Shown here: positions 16,367 through 26,324 of the stretch, in pieces
Position numbering within the stretch: the stretch's first letter is position 1
How the letters are laid out: each line of letters starts with the position of its first letter
Assembly (NCBI RefSeq): GCF_005490785.1
Contig: NZ_CP027295.1
Span: 1,860,001 to 1,924,000, forward strand
DNA length: 64,000 bases
Reading direction: 5' to 3'
DNA from: Brachybacterium sp. SGAir0954
GTDB taxonomy: Bacteria > Actinomycetota > Actinomycetes > Actinomycetales > Dermabacteraceae
Translations under genes and position numbers: made by a program
The notes under the pieces: generated by a model
Told to the model about the DNA's origin: nothing
Databases searched by the model: none
Seen by the model: the letters and a program-made list of their open reading frames with translations, nothing else

Positions 16367-17692
16367 TCAGGCCTCCTCGGCCTGCTGGTGGGTGGAGGCG
16401 GAGCCGTCGCCGAGCACCAGGCGCGGCGTGCCGGCCCAGTTCTCGGCGGTCGTGATGTTGCGGCCGTCGACCACGAGCTTCACCCCGGGGACCTCCGCGG
16501 CGGAGAGCTCCGCGTACTCCGGGTGGTTGGTCTGCACGATCACGAGATCCGCGGCCTCCCCCAGGTGGTACGGCGCCCAGCCGAAGCCTGCGATCTCCTC
16601 GTCGTCGTAGTAGGTGTCGTGCACCGCGACCTCGGCGCCCTGGGCACGGAGGGCCTCGACCACCGGGAACACGCCGGAGAACGCGGTCTCCTTCACCCCG
16701 GTGCGGTACGAGGCGCCGAGCACGACGGCCTTCAGACCCTTCAGCGAGCCGAGCAGGCCCGCGGCGCGCTCCACGAGGAACGCGGGGACGGAGGCGTTGA
16801 GCTGGCGGGCGGTGCGGACCGTCGTCGCGCTCGGGTCGCCCGAGAGGTACAGGCGCGGGTAGACCGGGATGCAGTGGCCGCCCACCGCGATGCCCGGCTG
16901 GTGGATGTGGGAGTAGGGCTGCGAGTTGCTGGCCTCGATGACCTTGTACACGTCGATGCCGTGGTCCTGCGCGAACAGCGCGAACTCGTTGGCCAGCGCG
17001 ATGTTCACGTCGCGGTAGGTGGTCTCGGCGAGCTTCGCGAGCTCGGAGGCTTCGGGGGAGCCGAGGTCCCACACGCCGTTGGGGCGGGGCAGGTCAGGGC
17101 GCTCGTCGAAGGTCAGCGCGGACTCGTAGAAGGCGCGCGCCCGCGCGGTGCCCTCCTCGGAGATCGCACCGATGAGCTTGGGGTACTTGCGCAGGTCCGC
17201 GAACACGCGGCCGGTGAGCACGCGCTCGGGGGAGAAGACGGCGAAGAAGTCCTGCGACTCCTTCAGCCCGGAGATCTCCTCGATCATCGGCACGAAGCGG
17301 GTGCGCAGGGTCCCCACGGGGAGCGTCGTCTCGTAGGAGACGAGGGTGCCGGGGGTGAGGTGCTCGGCCAGCGAGCGGGTCGCCTCGTCCATCCAGCCGA
17401 AGTCCGGCTCCCAGCTCGCGTCGTCCACGAACAGGGGGACGACGATGACGACGGCGTCCGCGCCGGGGATCGCCTCGGCGTAGTCGGTGGTCGCACGGAG
17501 GCGGCCGGCGGGGACGAGCTCGGCGAGCTTCTCGGCGAGCTGGGCCTCGCCCGGGAAGGGCTCCTTCGCCTGGTTGATCAGCTCGACCTGGCGGGCATTG
17601 ACGTCGACGCCCACGACCTCGTGGCCGGCATCGGCGAACTGGACGGCGAGCGGGAGCCCGATCTTGCCGAGGGCGACGACAGCAGTCTTCAC
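16367..17692 (-). CDS. wecC: UDP-ManNAc/UDP-glucose-type nucleotide sugar dehydrogenase (WecC-like)
   Basis: A 441-residue NAD-dependent enzyme that oxidises a UDP-sugar at C6 to the uronic acid in two steps. The Rossmann start is TAVVALGKIGLPLAVQFA, followed by FSPERVLTGRV, a central LAKLAETTYRDVNIALANEF helix, and the catalytic cysteine near residue 274 in GIAVGGHCIPVYP. The IPVYP ending and the presence of wecB in the same locus favour UDP-ManNAc over UDP-glucose as substrate, but the paralogous UDP-glucose or UDP-GlcNAc dehydrogenases share these motifs. The GTG start has GGAAGGA eight bases upstream. First gene of a four-gene operon ending at 12831. Confidence 0.88.
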   Translation of the reverse strand: MKTAVVALGKIGLPLAVQFADAGHEVVGVDVNARQVELINQAKEPFPGEAQLAEKLAELVPAGRLRATTDYAEAIPGADAVVIVVPLFVDDASWEPDFGWMDEATRSLAEHLTPGTLVSYETTLPVGTLRTRFVPMIEEISGLKESQDFFAVFSPERVLTGRVFADLRKYPKLIGAISEEGTARARAFYESALTFDERPDLPRPNGVWDLGSPEASELAKLAETTYRDVNIALANEFALFAQDHGIDVYKVIEASNSQPYSHIHQPGIAVGGHCIPVYPRLYLSGDPSATTVRTARQLNASVPAFLVERAAGLLGSLKGLKAVVLGASYRTGVKETAFSGVFPVVEALRAQGAEVAVHDTYYDDEEIAGFGWAPYHLGEAADLVIVQTNHPEYAELSAAEVPGVKLVVDGRNITTAENWAGTPRLVLGDGSASTHQQAEEA

Positions 17693-17763
17693 GTGAGATC
17701 TTCCTTCCGGCGCACTGCGCCACTTCTGCGAGGGACGGTCGCCCGGGGGCGATCCACCGTGAC

Positions 17764-17773
17764 AGGGTATCGT
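17764..17773. promoter_or_regulatory. Face-to-face -10 elements of divergent wecC and GT2 promoters
   Basis: AGGGTATCGT contains TATCGT on the plus strand (17768-17773) and TACCCT on the minus strand (17769-17764), sharing the central TA. Predicted leaders are about 65-70 bases in each direction. The two promoters should exclude one another. No clear -35 hexamers are visible. Confidence 0.4.
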
Positions 17774-17848
17774 CCGTCGTTGTCCCGGGCCTGGACCCGG
17801 ATGCCCTGCCTCGTCGTCCCGGACGTCCCGCGTCCCCAGGAGCCCTGC

Positions 17849-18565
17849 ATGACCTCTACCGAGCATCCGGAGCCGGCGCCCGAGGCCGACAGCCCCGGCG
17901 CGGAGCGCACCTGGTTCGTGGTGCCCCTGTTCAACGAGGGTGAGGTCATCGGCGACGTCATCCGCGCCCTGCGCACCCGCTACCCGCTCGTGGTCTGCGT
18001 CGACGACGGCAGCGCGGACGCCTCCGCGCGGATCGCCGAGGAGGCCGGTGCGGCCGTCGTGCGCCATCCCTTCAACCTCGGCCAGGGCGCCGCGCTGAAG
18101 ACCGGCATCGACTACGCGCTGCGGGACCCGGGGATGCGCCAGGTCGTCACCTTCGACGCCGACGGTCAGCACCAGGTCGACGACGCCGCCGCCATGATCG
18201 CCCTGCGCGAGGAGGAGGGCGTGGACGTGGTTCTCGGCTCCCGCTTCCTCGACGGGCGCACGCGCCCCGGCCTCATCAAGCGCATCGTGCTGCGCGGCGC
18301 GGTCTGGTACTCGAACGTCACCAGCGGCGTGCGGCTCACGGACGCCCACAACGGGCTGCGGGTCCTGGGCCGCGAGGCGTGCGAGAGGATCGCGATCGAG
18401 CAGAACCGCATGGCGCACGCCTCGGAGATCGTCGAGGAGATCGGCCGCCACGAGCTGACCGTGCGCGAGCACCCCGTGCACATCCTCTACACGGACTACT
18501 CCCGCTCGAAGGGCCAGTCGGTGCTCAACTCCGTGAACATCGTCATCGACATGCTCTTCCGCTGA
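17849..18565 (+). CDS. GT2 glycosyltransferase, dolichyl-phosphate mannose synthase-like
   Basis: A 238-residue GT-A enzyme without membrane helices. It has the classic order WFVVPLFNEGEVIGDVI, VVCVDDGSADASARIAEEAG near residue 50, HPFNLGQGAALKTGIDYAL near residue 72 and VVTFDADGQHQVDDAAAM near residue 100. The DADGQHQ metal site is typical of polyprenyl-phosphate sugar synthases. The ATG is preceded by AGGA about eight bases away. It probably makes a polyprenyl-phosphate sugar for GT-C enzymes, which would suit the two DUF6541 proteins; the sugar is unknown. Confidence 0.85.
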   Translation: MTSTEHPEPAPEADSPGAERTWFVVPLFNEGEVIGDVIRALRTRYPLVVCVDDGSADASARIAEEAGAAVVRHPFNLGQGAALKTGIDYALRDPGMRQVVTFDADGQHQVDDAAAMIALREEEGVDVVLGSRFLDGRTRPGLIKRIVLRGAVWYSNVTSGVRLTDAHNGLRVLGREACERIAIEQNRMAHASEIVEEIGRHELTVREHPVHILYTDYSRSKGQSVLNSVNIVIDMLFR

Positions 18566-18568
18566 TCC

Positions 18569-18596
18569 GATCCGTCCTCTCGCGACGGGACGGATC
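18569..18596. terminator. Hairpin terminator between GT2 and the LCP gene
   Basis: GATCCGTCC, a 10-base loop and GGACGGATC form a 9-bp perfect stem just after the GT2 stop at 18565 and before the convergent LCP stop at 18624. It can act on both strands. Confidence 0.7.
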
Positions 18597-18623
18597 AGCG
18601 GGGAGCGCCGGCTCTGGCGGTCG

Positions 18624-19859
18624 TCAGGAGGCGGCCTTCGGCTCCGCGCTGCCGTCGGCGATCGAGCCGAAGAACGCGGCCGTGTCGTCGTCGTCCGTGA
18701 GGATCGCCTGACCGGAGTGCTTCGTCCGGTAGGCCGGGTCCTCGATCGGCATGGTCACCGTGCCGGCCTTCATCGCGCTGCGCGCCGTGAGCGCCATCCG
18801 GCCCAGGTCCACGATCCCCGTGCCCTCGCTCGTCGCGAGGGCGTCCGTGCCGGCGCCCGCGAGCCGCACCTGGGTCACGGGGTTCAGGAGCACGCCGGGG
18901 GAGGCGACGCGGGACATGAGGGCGCCCACGAACTGCTGCTGGCGGGCCTGGCGGCCGATGTCCGCGGTGGGGTCGAAGTAGCGGGCGCGCACGAAGGCGA
19001 GCGCCTGCTCACCGCCCACGTCGTGGCAGCCCTCGGTCATCTTCAGCCCGGACTTCTCGTCGTCCACGTCCTGGTCGATGCAGAGGTTCACGGAGCCGAC
19101 GGCGTCGACCATGCCCTCGACACCGTCGAAGCCGATCTCGACGTAGTGGTCGATCGTCATGCCGGTGAACTGCTCCACGGTCTTCACGAGCAGCGGGGCG
19201 CCGCCGAAGGCGAAGGCGGCGTTGAGCTTGTACCTCCCGTGCCCGGGGATGTCCACGAGGGTGTCGCGGGGCAGGGAGACGAGGTAGCTGCGGCCGTTCG
19301 GGGCCTTGTGCAGCAGCATGATCGTGTCGGTGCGCTGGCCGGTCGTGCCGTCGTCGGCCACGGCGTCGCCGCCGCGGGCGTCGGATCCGGCGATGAGGTA
19401 GGTCTGCCCCTCGGTGGCCTCCGCCCCGGAGAGCGCGTCGACGTGCTCGATCCGGGAGTTCGTCCACAGCGCGAGGCCGGCGCCCCAGGCGAGGAGCATC
19501 ACGAGGACCAGGGCGACGAGCGTCAGCCCAAGCCGCAGGGGGCGGGGCAGGCGCGAGCGGCGGCCGGGCCGGCGCGCGTGGCGGCGGGGAGCGCCGTCCG
19601 GCACGTCCCCGACGGGCGCGCCGGCCAGGAGCGGATCGGAGGCGTCGCGGGCGGGCGCCGCATGGCGCTCCGGAGCCCGGTCGCGGGCGGGGGCCGTGCA
19701 GGGATCGACGGCCGGGTAGGCGCGGGTCGGGGTCTCCTCGCGCTCGCCGCGTCCCGGCGCGGGGACGGGGCGGGCGCTGCCGCCGGCGCGGGCGCGATGG
19801 CCCCGGGGGCGGCGCGGTCCTCCGTGTCGCGGGGAGCGCGGGGGCTGCTGATCGCTCAT
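18624..19859 (-). CDS. LytR-CpsA-Psr (LCP) family glycopolymer ligase
   Basis: A 411-residue protein with a long Arg/Pro-rich cytoplasmic tail (about residues 1-105), one membrane helix (LGLTLVALVLVMLLAWGAG, about 108-128) and an extracytoplasmic LCP domain. Key LCP residues are visible: YLIAGSDARGG near residue 155, RTDTIMLLH near 174, YLVSLPRDTLVDIPGHGRYK near 188, LNAAFAFGG, and FVRARYFDPTADIGRQARQQ near 291. LCP proteins transfer lipid-linked glycopolymers to peptidoglycan. Its place between the glycan locus and the galactan locus suggests that it attaches that polymer, like Lcp1 (Rv3267) in mycobacteria. Start ATG has GAGAGGAGA upstream. Confidence 0.92.
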   Translation of the reverse strand: MSDQQPPRSPRHGGPRRPRGHRARAGGSARPVPAPGRGEREETPTRAYPAVDPCTAPARDRAPERHAAPARDASDPLLAGAPVGDVPDGAPRRHARRPGRRSRLPRPLRLGLTLVALVLVMLLAWGAGLALWTNSRIEHVDALSGAEATEGQTYLIAGSDARGGDAVADDGTTGQRTDTIMLLHKAPNGRSYLVSLPRDTLVDIPGHGRYKLNAAFAFGGAPLLVKTVEQFTGMTIDHYVEIGFDGVEGMVDAVGSVNLCIDQDVDDEKSGLKMTEGCHDVGGEQALAFVRARYFDPTADIGRQARQQQFVGALMSRVASPGVLLNPVTQVRLAGAGTDALATSEGTGIVDLGRMALTARSAMKAGTVTMPIEDPAYRTKHSGQAILTDDDDTAAFFGSIADGSAEPKAAS

Positions 19860-19950
19860 GTGCCGTCTCCTCTCGCTCGCGTGGCGCGGGTCTGTTCGGG
19901 GGCCCGTCGCGGCGCGGGCCGGCGGGTGCTGACGGGTGATGGCGCCCGAC

Positions 19951-19956
19951 AGGCTA
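19951..19956 (-). promoter_or_regulatory. Putative -10 element (TAGCCT) for the LCP gene
   Basis: On the minus strand TAGCCT lies about 92 bases upstream of the LCP ATG, consistent with a leader of about 85 bases. No clear -35. The rest of the 279-base divergent gap (19860-20138) carries only this and the glfT1 -10 candidate. Confidence 0.35.
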
Positions 19957-20064
19957 GCCCCAACCCTCCCGCGCGACCGCACCGGGTCCATGACGTCGCG
20001 GAACCTCCTGCGAACCTTCACACGCCGTGCGCGGGGCTCCCGGGATCGGCCCGGGACCTCTCCG

Positions 20065-20070
20065 TACACT
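20065..20070 (+). promoter_or_regulatory. Putative -10 element (TACACT) for the galactan operon
   Basis: TACACT lies about 69 bases before the GTG of the GlfT1-like gene and fits TANNNT. Predicted transcript start is near 20077. No recognisable -35 hexamer. Confidence 0.4.
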
Positions 20071-20138
20071 GGTCCGAGGCGCCCGCCGGCGCCGCCGGGG
20101 GACCCCGGCGCCACGACGACGCACCAGCAGGAGGCCTT

Positions 20139-21113
20139 GTGGACAGCACCGCAGCACGGGGGCAGGAGAGCGCCCCGCGCGTGGTCGCGGTGGTGGTCAC
20201 CTACAACCGCGAGCAGCTGCTCGAGCAGTGCCTGGACGGCCTCGCCGCCCAGGAGCGCCGCCCGGATGCCGTGGTCGTGGTGGACAACGCCTCCTCGGAC
20301 GGCTCCGGTCGCGTCGCCGATGCCCACCCCCTGGGCGCCGACGTCCTGCACCTGCGCCGCAACGTGGGCGGGGCGGGCGGCTTCGCGGCCGGCATGGCCC
20401 GCGCGCTCGTGCGCCACGACGCCGACTGGCTGTGGCTCATGGACGACGACACGGTCCCCACGCCCTCCGCCCTCGCGGAGCTGCTGCGCTCGATCGAGGC
20501 GTCGCCGGTGCGGCTGAGCGTGCTCAGCTCCCGCGCCGTCTGGACCGACGGCCGCGACCACCCGATGAACACCCAGCGCACCCGCTTCCGGGCGAGCGCG
20601 GGGGAGAAGCGGGACGCCGCCGCCGCGGGCGGCCGGCCGATCCGCACCGCGAGCTACGTCTCCGCACTGCTGCGCGGCGAGGACGTGCGCCGCCTGGGCC
20701 TCCCGTATGCCGACTACTTCATCTGGTCCGACGACTTCGAGCACACCGGCCGCCTGCTGCGCCGGGGCCGGGGCCTGCAGGTCCCCGCCTCCGTGGTCGA
20801 GCACCGCACCGTGCTTTTCGGCGACGCCCAGTCCAACCCGGGCTCGCGCTTCTACTACGACGTGCGCAACCGCACCTGGGCGCTGCTGCGCACCACCTCC
20901 TTCACCCCGTCCGAGAAGGTGCTCTACGGCGGCAGCACCGTGCTGGGCTGGCTGCGCCGGCTCGCCCGCCACCGCGGCGAGCTCACGGGCGTCGGTGCGC
21001 GCGGGCTGCTCGCCGCGCTGCGCCGCGGTCCGCGACCGTCGGCCGCGGTCCTCGCGACGGACCCGGAGGCCGCGGCGGACGTCCGCCGCATCGAGCGGGC
21101 GGCCGGGCGATGA
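20139..21113 (+). CDS. GlfT1-like galactofuranosyl/GT2 transferase
   Basis: A 324-residue GT-A enzyme. VVAVVVTYNREQLLEQCLDG opens the domain, VVVDNASSDGSG follows, and the metal site WLMDDDTVPTP lies near residue 100. YADYFIWSDDFEHTGRLLRR near residue 192 has the Asp-Asp-x-Glu acceptor/base region seen in mycobacterial galactofuranosyltransferases. In mycobacteria GlfT1 (Rv3782) adds the first two galactofuranoses to the linker unit. Here the neighbours glf and a GlfT2 homologue support that role. The GTG start has CAGGAGG five bases upstream. The acceptor could differ, since no mycobacterial linker-synthesis gene (wbbL, wecA) is in the window. Confidence 0.8.
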   Translation: MDSTAARGQESAPRVVAVVVTYNREQLLEQCLDGLAAQERRPDAVVVVDNASSDGSGRVADAHPLGADVLHLRRNVGGAGGFAAGMARALVRHDADWLWLMDDDTVPTPSALAELLRSIEASPVRLSVLSSRAVWTDGRDHPMNTQRTRFRASAGEKRDAAAAGGRPIRTASYVSALLRGEDVRRLGLPYADYFIWSDDFEHTGRLLRRGRGLQVPASVVEHRTVLFGDAQSNPGSRFYYDVRNRTWALLRTTSFTPSEKVLYGGSTVLGWLRRLARHRGELTGVGARGLLAALRRGPRPSAAVLATDPEAAADVRRIERAAGR

Positions 21114-21958
21114 GCGCCGTCCCCCCGTTCGCGGTGCTCATGCCCCTCTGGGGCCGCGACGAGCCCGCGCGCGTCGAGGCGGCGATCGCCTCCGCGACGA
21201 CCGGCCAGACCCTGCGCCCGGACCTGTTCCTGCTCACCGTCGACGGCCCGCTTTCGAGCGCGCTCGAGGAGCTCGTGGCGAGGGTCGAGGCCGAGGAGTT
21301 CGGTCCCGCCCGCGTGCTGCGCCACCCCCAGCACCGGGGCATCGCCCTCACCCTCCAGGACGGCCTCGAGGCCTCCCCGCACGAGATCGTCGCGCGGGCC
21401 GACGCGGATGACCTCTGCCGGCCCGAGCGCTTCGCCGTCCAGATACCGCGGATGGCGCGCACGGAGGACGGCGAGGGCGCCGATCTGCTGGGCGGGTCCA
21501 TGCAGGAGTTCAGCGACCGGGTCGCCCCGGGGGAGGGGCCGCTGCGCACCCGCCCCCTCGAGCACGAGCAGATCGTGGGCTACCTGGGCCGCCACTCGCC
21601 CTTCCACCACCCCACGATCGTGCTGCGGCGCTCGGTCGCGCTCGCCGTGGGCGGCTACCGCGACCTCCCGCTGCTCGAGGACTACTGGCTGTGGGAGCGG
21701 ATGATGCTCGGCGGGGCGCGCATGGGCAACGTCGAGGAGGTCGTCGTCGACTACCGCGTCGACGAGCACCTCTTCGAGCGTCGCGGCGGCTGGACGCTCT
21801 TCACGAGCGACCTGCGCCTCCAGCGCACGCTCCTGCTGGACCGTGTGATCGGTCCCCGCGCGTTCCTGACCAACATCGTGCTGCGCGGCGGGTACCATCT
21901 CGCCCCGTGGCGGCTGCGTCGCTTCGGCTACCGCCGCTTCGTGGAGCCCATGCGCTGA
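21110..21958 (+). CDS. Glycosyltransferase family 2 protein in the galactan operon
   Basis: A 282-residue GT-A protein overlapping the GlfT1-like gene by ATGA. It opens PFAVLMPLWGRDEPARVEAA, has a donor site EIVARADADDLCRPERF near residue 90 (DADD as metal-binding motif) and GYRDLPLLEDYWLWERMM near residue 182, where the ED pair is a candidate catalytic base. It resembles small bacterial GT2 enzymes that modify repeat units. It has no counterpart between glfT1 and glf in mycobacteria as far as I know, so it may add a side branch to the galactan. The sugar is unknown. Confidence 0.8.
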   Translation: MSAVPPFAVLMPLWGRDEPARVEAAIASATTGQTLRPDLFLLTVDGPLSSALEELVARVEAEEFGPARVLRHPQHRGIALTLQDGLEASPHEIVARADADDLCRPERFAVQIPRMARTEDGEGADLLGGSMQEFSDRVAPGEGPLRTRPLEHEQIVGYLGRHSPFHHPTIVLRRSVALAVGGYRDLPLLEDYWLWERMMLGGARMGNVEEVVVDYRVDEHLFERRGGWTLFTSDLRLQRTLLLDRVIGPRAFLTNIVLRGGYHLAPWRLRRFGYRRFVEPMR

Positions 21959-23254
<1,296 letters not shown>

Positions 23255-23282
23255 GCGCGTCCCCGAGGAGGAGACACCGATC

Positions 23283-25382
23283 GTGAGCACGACCCGTCCC
23301 CAGAGCACCGAGTCCGCCGAGTCCGCGGAGTCGGCTGAGAGCGCCCCGCAGCGGATCCTGCAGCGGCTCATCATGCCGCTCGCGCCGACGCCCGACGTGA
23401 TCCCGCTGTACATCGAGTCGCAGGCCGCCCGCTCGGGCGCCCAGACCGGCTCCTTCGGGCTGGGCACCGCCACCGCGGAGAGCGCGGAGCCCGCCGCCGG
23501 GGCCACCGGCACGACCGGGGCGTCGCAGCTCGACCTCGAGGAGCTCAGCGCCCGCCACGGCGTCGAGGTGCCGCCGCAGTCGCTGCGCTCCTTCGGCACC
23601 TACTTCAACGCCTTCCCGGCGAGCTACTGGCGCCGCTGGACCCCGGTGCGCGAGGTGACGCTCACGATCGCGACGAGCGGCCGCGGGCAGATCATCGTCT
23701 ACCGCTCGAACGCGCGCGGTGCGATCCAGCGCCACGACATGGCCATCGTCTCCCGCCCCGGCGAGACCCGCTTCGACCTGCCGCTGACGGCCTTCGGCGA
23801 CGGCGGCTGGTACTGGTTCGACGTCATCTCCGGCCCGGACCCGCTGACGATCCACGGTGCCCAGTGGACGGCCGACGCCTCCGCGGCCCGCACCGAGGGC
23901 ACCTTCTCGATCGCCATGACGACGATGAACAAGGTCTCCTACTGCCTCGACAACATCGAGCTGATCAGCAAGGACACGGACCTCCGCGAGAAGCTCGACG
24001 TCATGTACGTCGTGGACCAGGGCACCGACCGCCTGAACGACCACGACGAGATCGAGCCCCTGCAGGCCGCGATGGGCGAGCAGCTGCAGATCATCGAGCA
24101 GGGCAACATCGGCGGCTCCGGCGGCTTCTCGCGCGGCATGTACGAGGCGTCGACCAACGGCTCCTCGACCTACGTCATCAACTGCGACGACGACATCGAC
24201 ATCGAGCCCGAGTCGCTCCTGCGCATGCTCACCTTCGCGGACTTCGCGCGCACGCCGATGCTCGTGGGCGCGCACATGTTCGACCTCAACAACCGCTCGG
24301 TGCTGCACGCCTTCGGCGAGAGCGTGGACCCGTGGGCGATCCAGCCCAAGGTGACGATCCCCGAGGGGCGCCTGGGCCACGACTTCGCCGTCGAGCCGCT
24401 GCGCTCCACCCCGTGGCTGCACCGCCGCGCCGACGTCGACTACAACGGCTGGTGGACCTGCCTCATCCCCACCGAGACCGTCCGGGCGATCGGCCTGAGC
24501 CTGCCCGTCTTCATCAAGTGGGACGACGCCGAGTACGGCCTCCGCGCGAAGAAGGCCGGATACCCGACCGTCTCGATGCCCGGCGCGGCCGTCTGGCACA
24601 TCACGTGGACGGACAAGAACGACGCGCTGGACTGGCAGATCTACTTCCACGAGCGCAACCGCATCATCACGGCGCTGCTGCACTCGGTCTACGAGCGCGG
24701 CGGCAAGGTGCTCACCGAGTCCCAGGGCATCGATGTCAAGCACCTCATGTCCATGCAGTACTACACCGAGGCGGCACGTCTGATCGCCCAGGAGGACGTC
24801 CTGCGCGGTCCGGGCGTGCTGCACGACGAGATCGGCACCAAGCTGCCCGAGCTGCGGGCGATGGCGCAGACCTACGACGACTCCCTCACCAAGGCGGACG
24901 CCGACCAGTTCCCCGAGGTGCGGATGCACAAGCCGCCGCGCAAGGGCCGGGCGTTCTCCGCCCCGCGCCGCTCGATGCTCCCGCTGTGGACCGCGAAGAC
25001 GATGGCGCGGCAGCTGATCGCCGCGCCGCCGGAGAGCTCGGCCGCGCACCCACAGGCCGCGATCGCCCACCAGGACGCGAAGTGGTGGACGCTGAGCCAC
25101 TACGACAGCGCCGTGGTCTCCAACGCGGAGGGCACGAAGCTCGCCTGGTACCGCCGCCGCCCGGAGCAGGTCCGCTCGATGCTCGTCCGCACGGCGCGCA
25201 CCCACCTGGACCTGTACCGCCAGTGGAACCGGCTGCGGGACGAGTACCGCGCCGCCGCGGAGGGCCTGACCTCCTTCGCCGCCTGGGAGCGCACCTTCAG
25301 CGAGAACCCGGCCCCGGTGCGCCCGGGCATCGACGACGTCGACACCGCCGCGCCGTCCACCCCGGAGGGGGCCTCCGCGTGA
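23283..25382 (+). CDS. glfT2: Galactofuranosyltransferase GlfT2 (galactan polymerase)
   Basis: A 699-residue GT2-type polymerase extending galactan from UDP-galactofuranose. It has an N-terminal beta-rich domain, then VSYCLDNIELISKDTDL, the metal site INCDDDIDIEPESL near residue 300, the probable base in FIKWDDAEYGLRAKKAGYP near residue 411, and AVWHITWTDKNDALDWQIYF near residue 436. These closely match the catalytic elements of mycobacterial GlfT2 (Rv3808c), whose usual length is about 640. The extra residues include a Glu-Ser-Ala repeat near the N-terminus (residues 8-20) and a long C-terminal part. The GTG start is preceded by CGAGGAGGAG. Alternating linkage specificity cannot be judged from sequence. 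Confidence 0.95.
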   Translation: MSTTRPQSTESAESAESAESAPQRILQRLIMPLAPTPDVIPLYIESQAARSGAQTGSFGLGTATAESAEPAAGATGTTGASQLDLEELSARHGVEVPPQSLRSFGTYFNAFPASYWRRWTPVREVTLTIATSGRGQIIVYRSNARGAIQRHDMAIVSRPGETRFDLPLTAFGDGGWYWFDVISGPDPLTIHGAQWTADASAARTEGTFSIAMTTMNKVSYCLDNIELISKDTDLREKLDVMYVVDQGTDRLNDHDEIEPLQAAMGEQLQIIEQGNIGGSGGFSRGMYEASTNGSSTYVINCDDDIDIEPESLLRMLTFADFARTPMLVGAHMFDLNNRSVLHAFGESVDPWAIQPKVTIPEGRLGHDFAVEPLRSTPWLHRRADVDYNGWWTCLIPTETVRAIGLSLPVFIKWDDAEYGLRAKKAGYPTVSMPGAAVWHITWTDKNDALDWQIYFHERNRIITALLHSVYERGGKVLTESQGIDVKHLMSMQYYTEAARLIAQEDVLRGPGVLHDEIGTKLPELRAMAQTYDDSLTKADADQFPEVRMHKPPRKGRAFSAPRRSMLPLWTAKTMARQLIAAPPESSAAHPQAAIAHQDAKWWTLSHYDSAVVSNAEGTKLAWYRRRPEQVRSMLVRTARTHLDLYRQWNRLRDEYRAAAEGLTSFAAWERTFSENPAPVRPGIDDVDTAAPSTPEGASA

Positions 25383-26311
25383 CGGCGACCGCCCCGACGC
25401 GTCGCACCCCCTCGGCCGCGGAGCGCGCCGAGGGGTGGAAGGCCCCCGGCCAGGACGCCGGGTGGCTGAACCCGCTCAAGGAGCGGTTCCTGCTGCGCCT
25501 GCTGGTGAAGAAGGAGCTGCGGGTCCGCTACCGCGGCAGCGTGCTCGGCATGGTGTGGAGCTACGTCAAGCCCGCCGTGCAGTTCCTCGTGTTCTACATC
25601 GCGATGGGTGTGTTCCTCGAGCTGAACAAGGGCACCCCGGCGTATGCCGTGTACCTCTTCAGCGGGATCGTCGTGGTGAACCTGTTCGGCGAGGTCTTCG
25701 GCAACGCGACCCGCTCGATCACGGGCAACGGGGCGCTCGTCGCGAAGATCTACATCCCCAGCCAGCTGTTCCCGTGGGCGAGCATGATGGTCGCCCTCGT
25801 GCACTTCCTGCCGCAGCTGCTCGTGCTCGTGGTGGGCGCCGTGCTCAACGGCTGGCTGCCCTCGCCCACGGCGGCGGTGGCCTTCCTGCTGGGGATGCTG
25901 ATCCTGCTCGTGTTCACGATGGGACTGGGCATGCTCACCGCGGCGCTGAACGCGGCGTTCCGCGACGTGGAGAACTTCGTGGACCTCATCGTCATGGTCG
26001 CGACGTGGCTGTCCCCGGTGCTGTACCGGATCGACATGGTGCAGAAGTCGCTCGACGGCACGATCTGGTGGTGGCTGTACCAGCTGAACCCGCTGACGAT
26101 CGTGGTGCAGCTGTTCCACGTCGCCTTCTGGCGGTACTCGAAGCCGGTCGTCGACGAGCTCGCCACGGACCACCCGTTCGCCTACACCCTCGCCCAGCCG
26201 GGGGAGCCCTACGGGCTGTGGTGGGCCGGGCTGCTCATCGCCGTCGCGGTCTTCGTGGTCGGCACGATCGTCTTCGAGCGCTCGAAGCGCCGCTTCGCGC
26301 AGGAACTGTGA
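25379..26311 (+). CDS. wzm: ABC-2 type polysaccharide exporter permease (Wzm-like)
   Basis: A 310-residue membrane protein whose GTG overlaps the GlfT2 stop (GTGA). A cytoplasmic amphipathic lead (LLRLLVKKELRVRYRGSVLG) precedes six hydrophobic helices, the arrangement of ABC-2 permeases that export teichoic acid, O-antigen or galactan. The segment SVLGMVWSYVKPAVQFLVFY and the NPLTIVVQLFHVAFW motif before the last helices are characteristic. It forms a transporter with the ATPase encoded next and probably moves lipid-linked galactan across the membrane, like Rv3783 in mycobacteria. Confidence 0.92.
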   Translation: MTATAPTRRTPSAAERAEGWKAPGQDAGWLNPLKERFLLRLLVKKELRVRYRGSVLGMVWSYVKPAVQFLVFYIAMGVFLELNKGTPAYAVYLFSGIVVVNLFGEVFGNATRSITGNGALVAKIYIPSQLFPWASMMVALVHFLPQLLVLVVGAVLNGWLPSPTAAVAFLLGMLILLVFTMGLGMLTAALNAAFRDVENFVDLIVMVATWLSPVLYRIDMVQKSLDGTIWWWLYQLNPLTIVVQLFHVAFWRYSKPVVDELATDHPFAYTLAQPGEPYGLWWAGLLIAVAVFVVGTIVFERSKRRFAQEL

Positions 26312-26324
26312 GAGGAGGGCACCG

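Noticed and set aside
16172-17848. Plus-strand frame continuous with the GT2 gene but reaching back over wecC
   Set aside because: It is antisense to a clearly conserved dehydrogenase. The GT2 domain begins at 17849, with its own ribosome-binding site and upstream -10.
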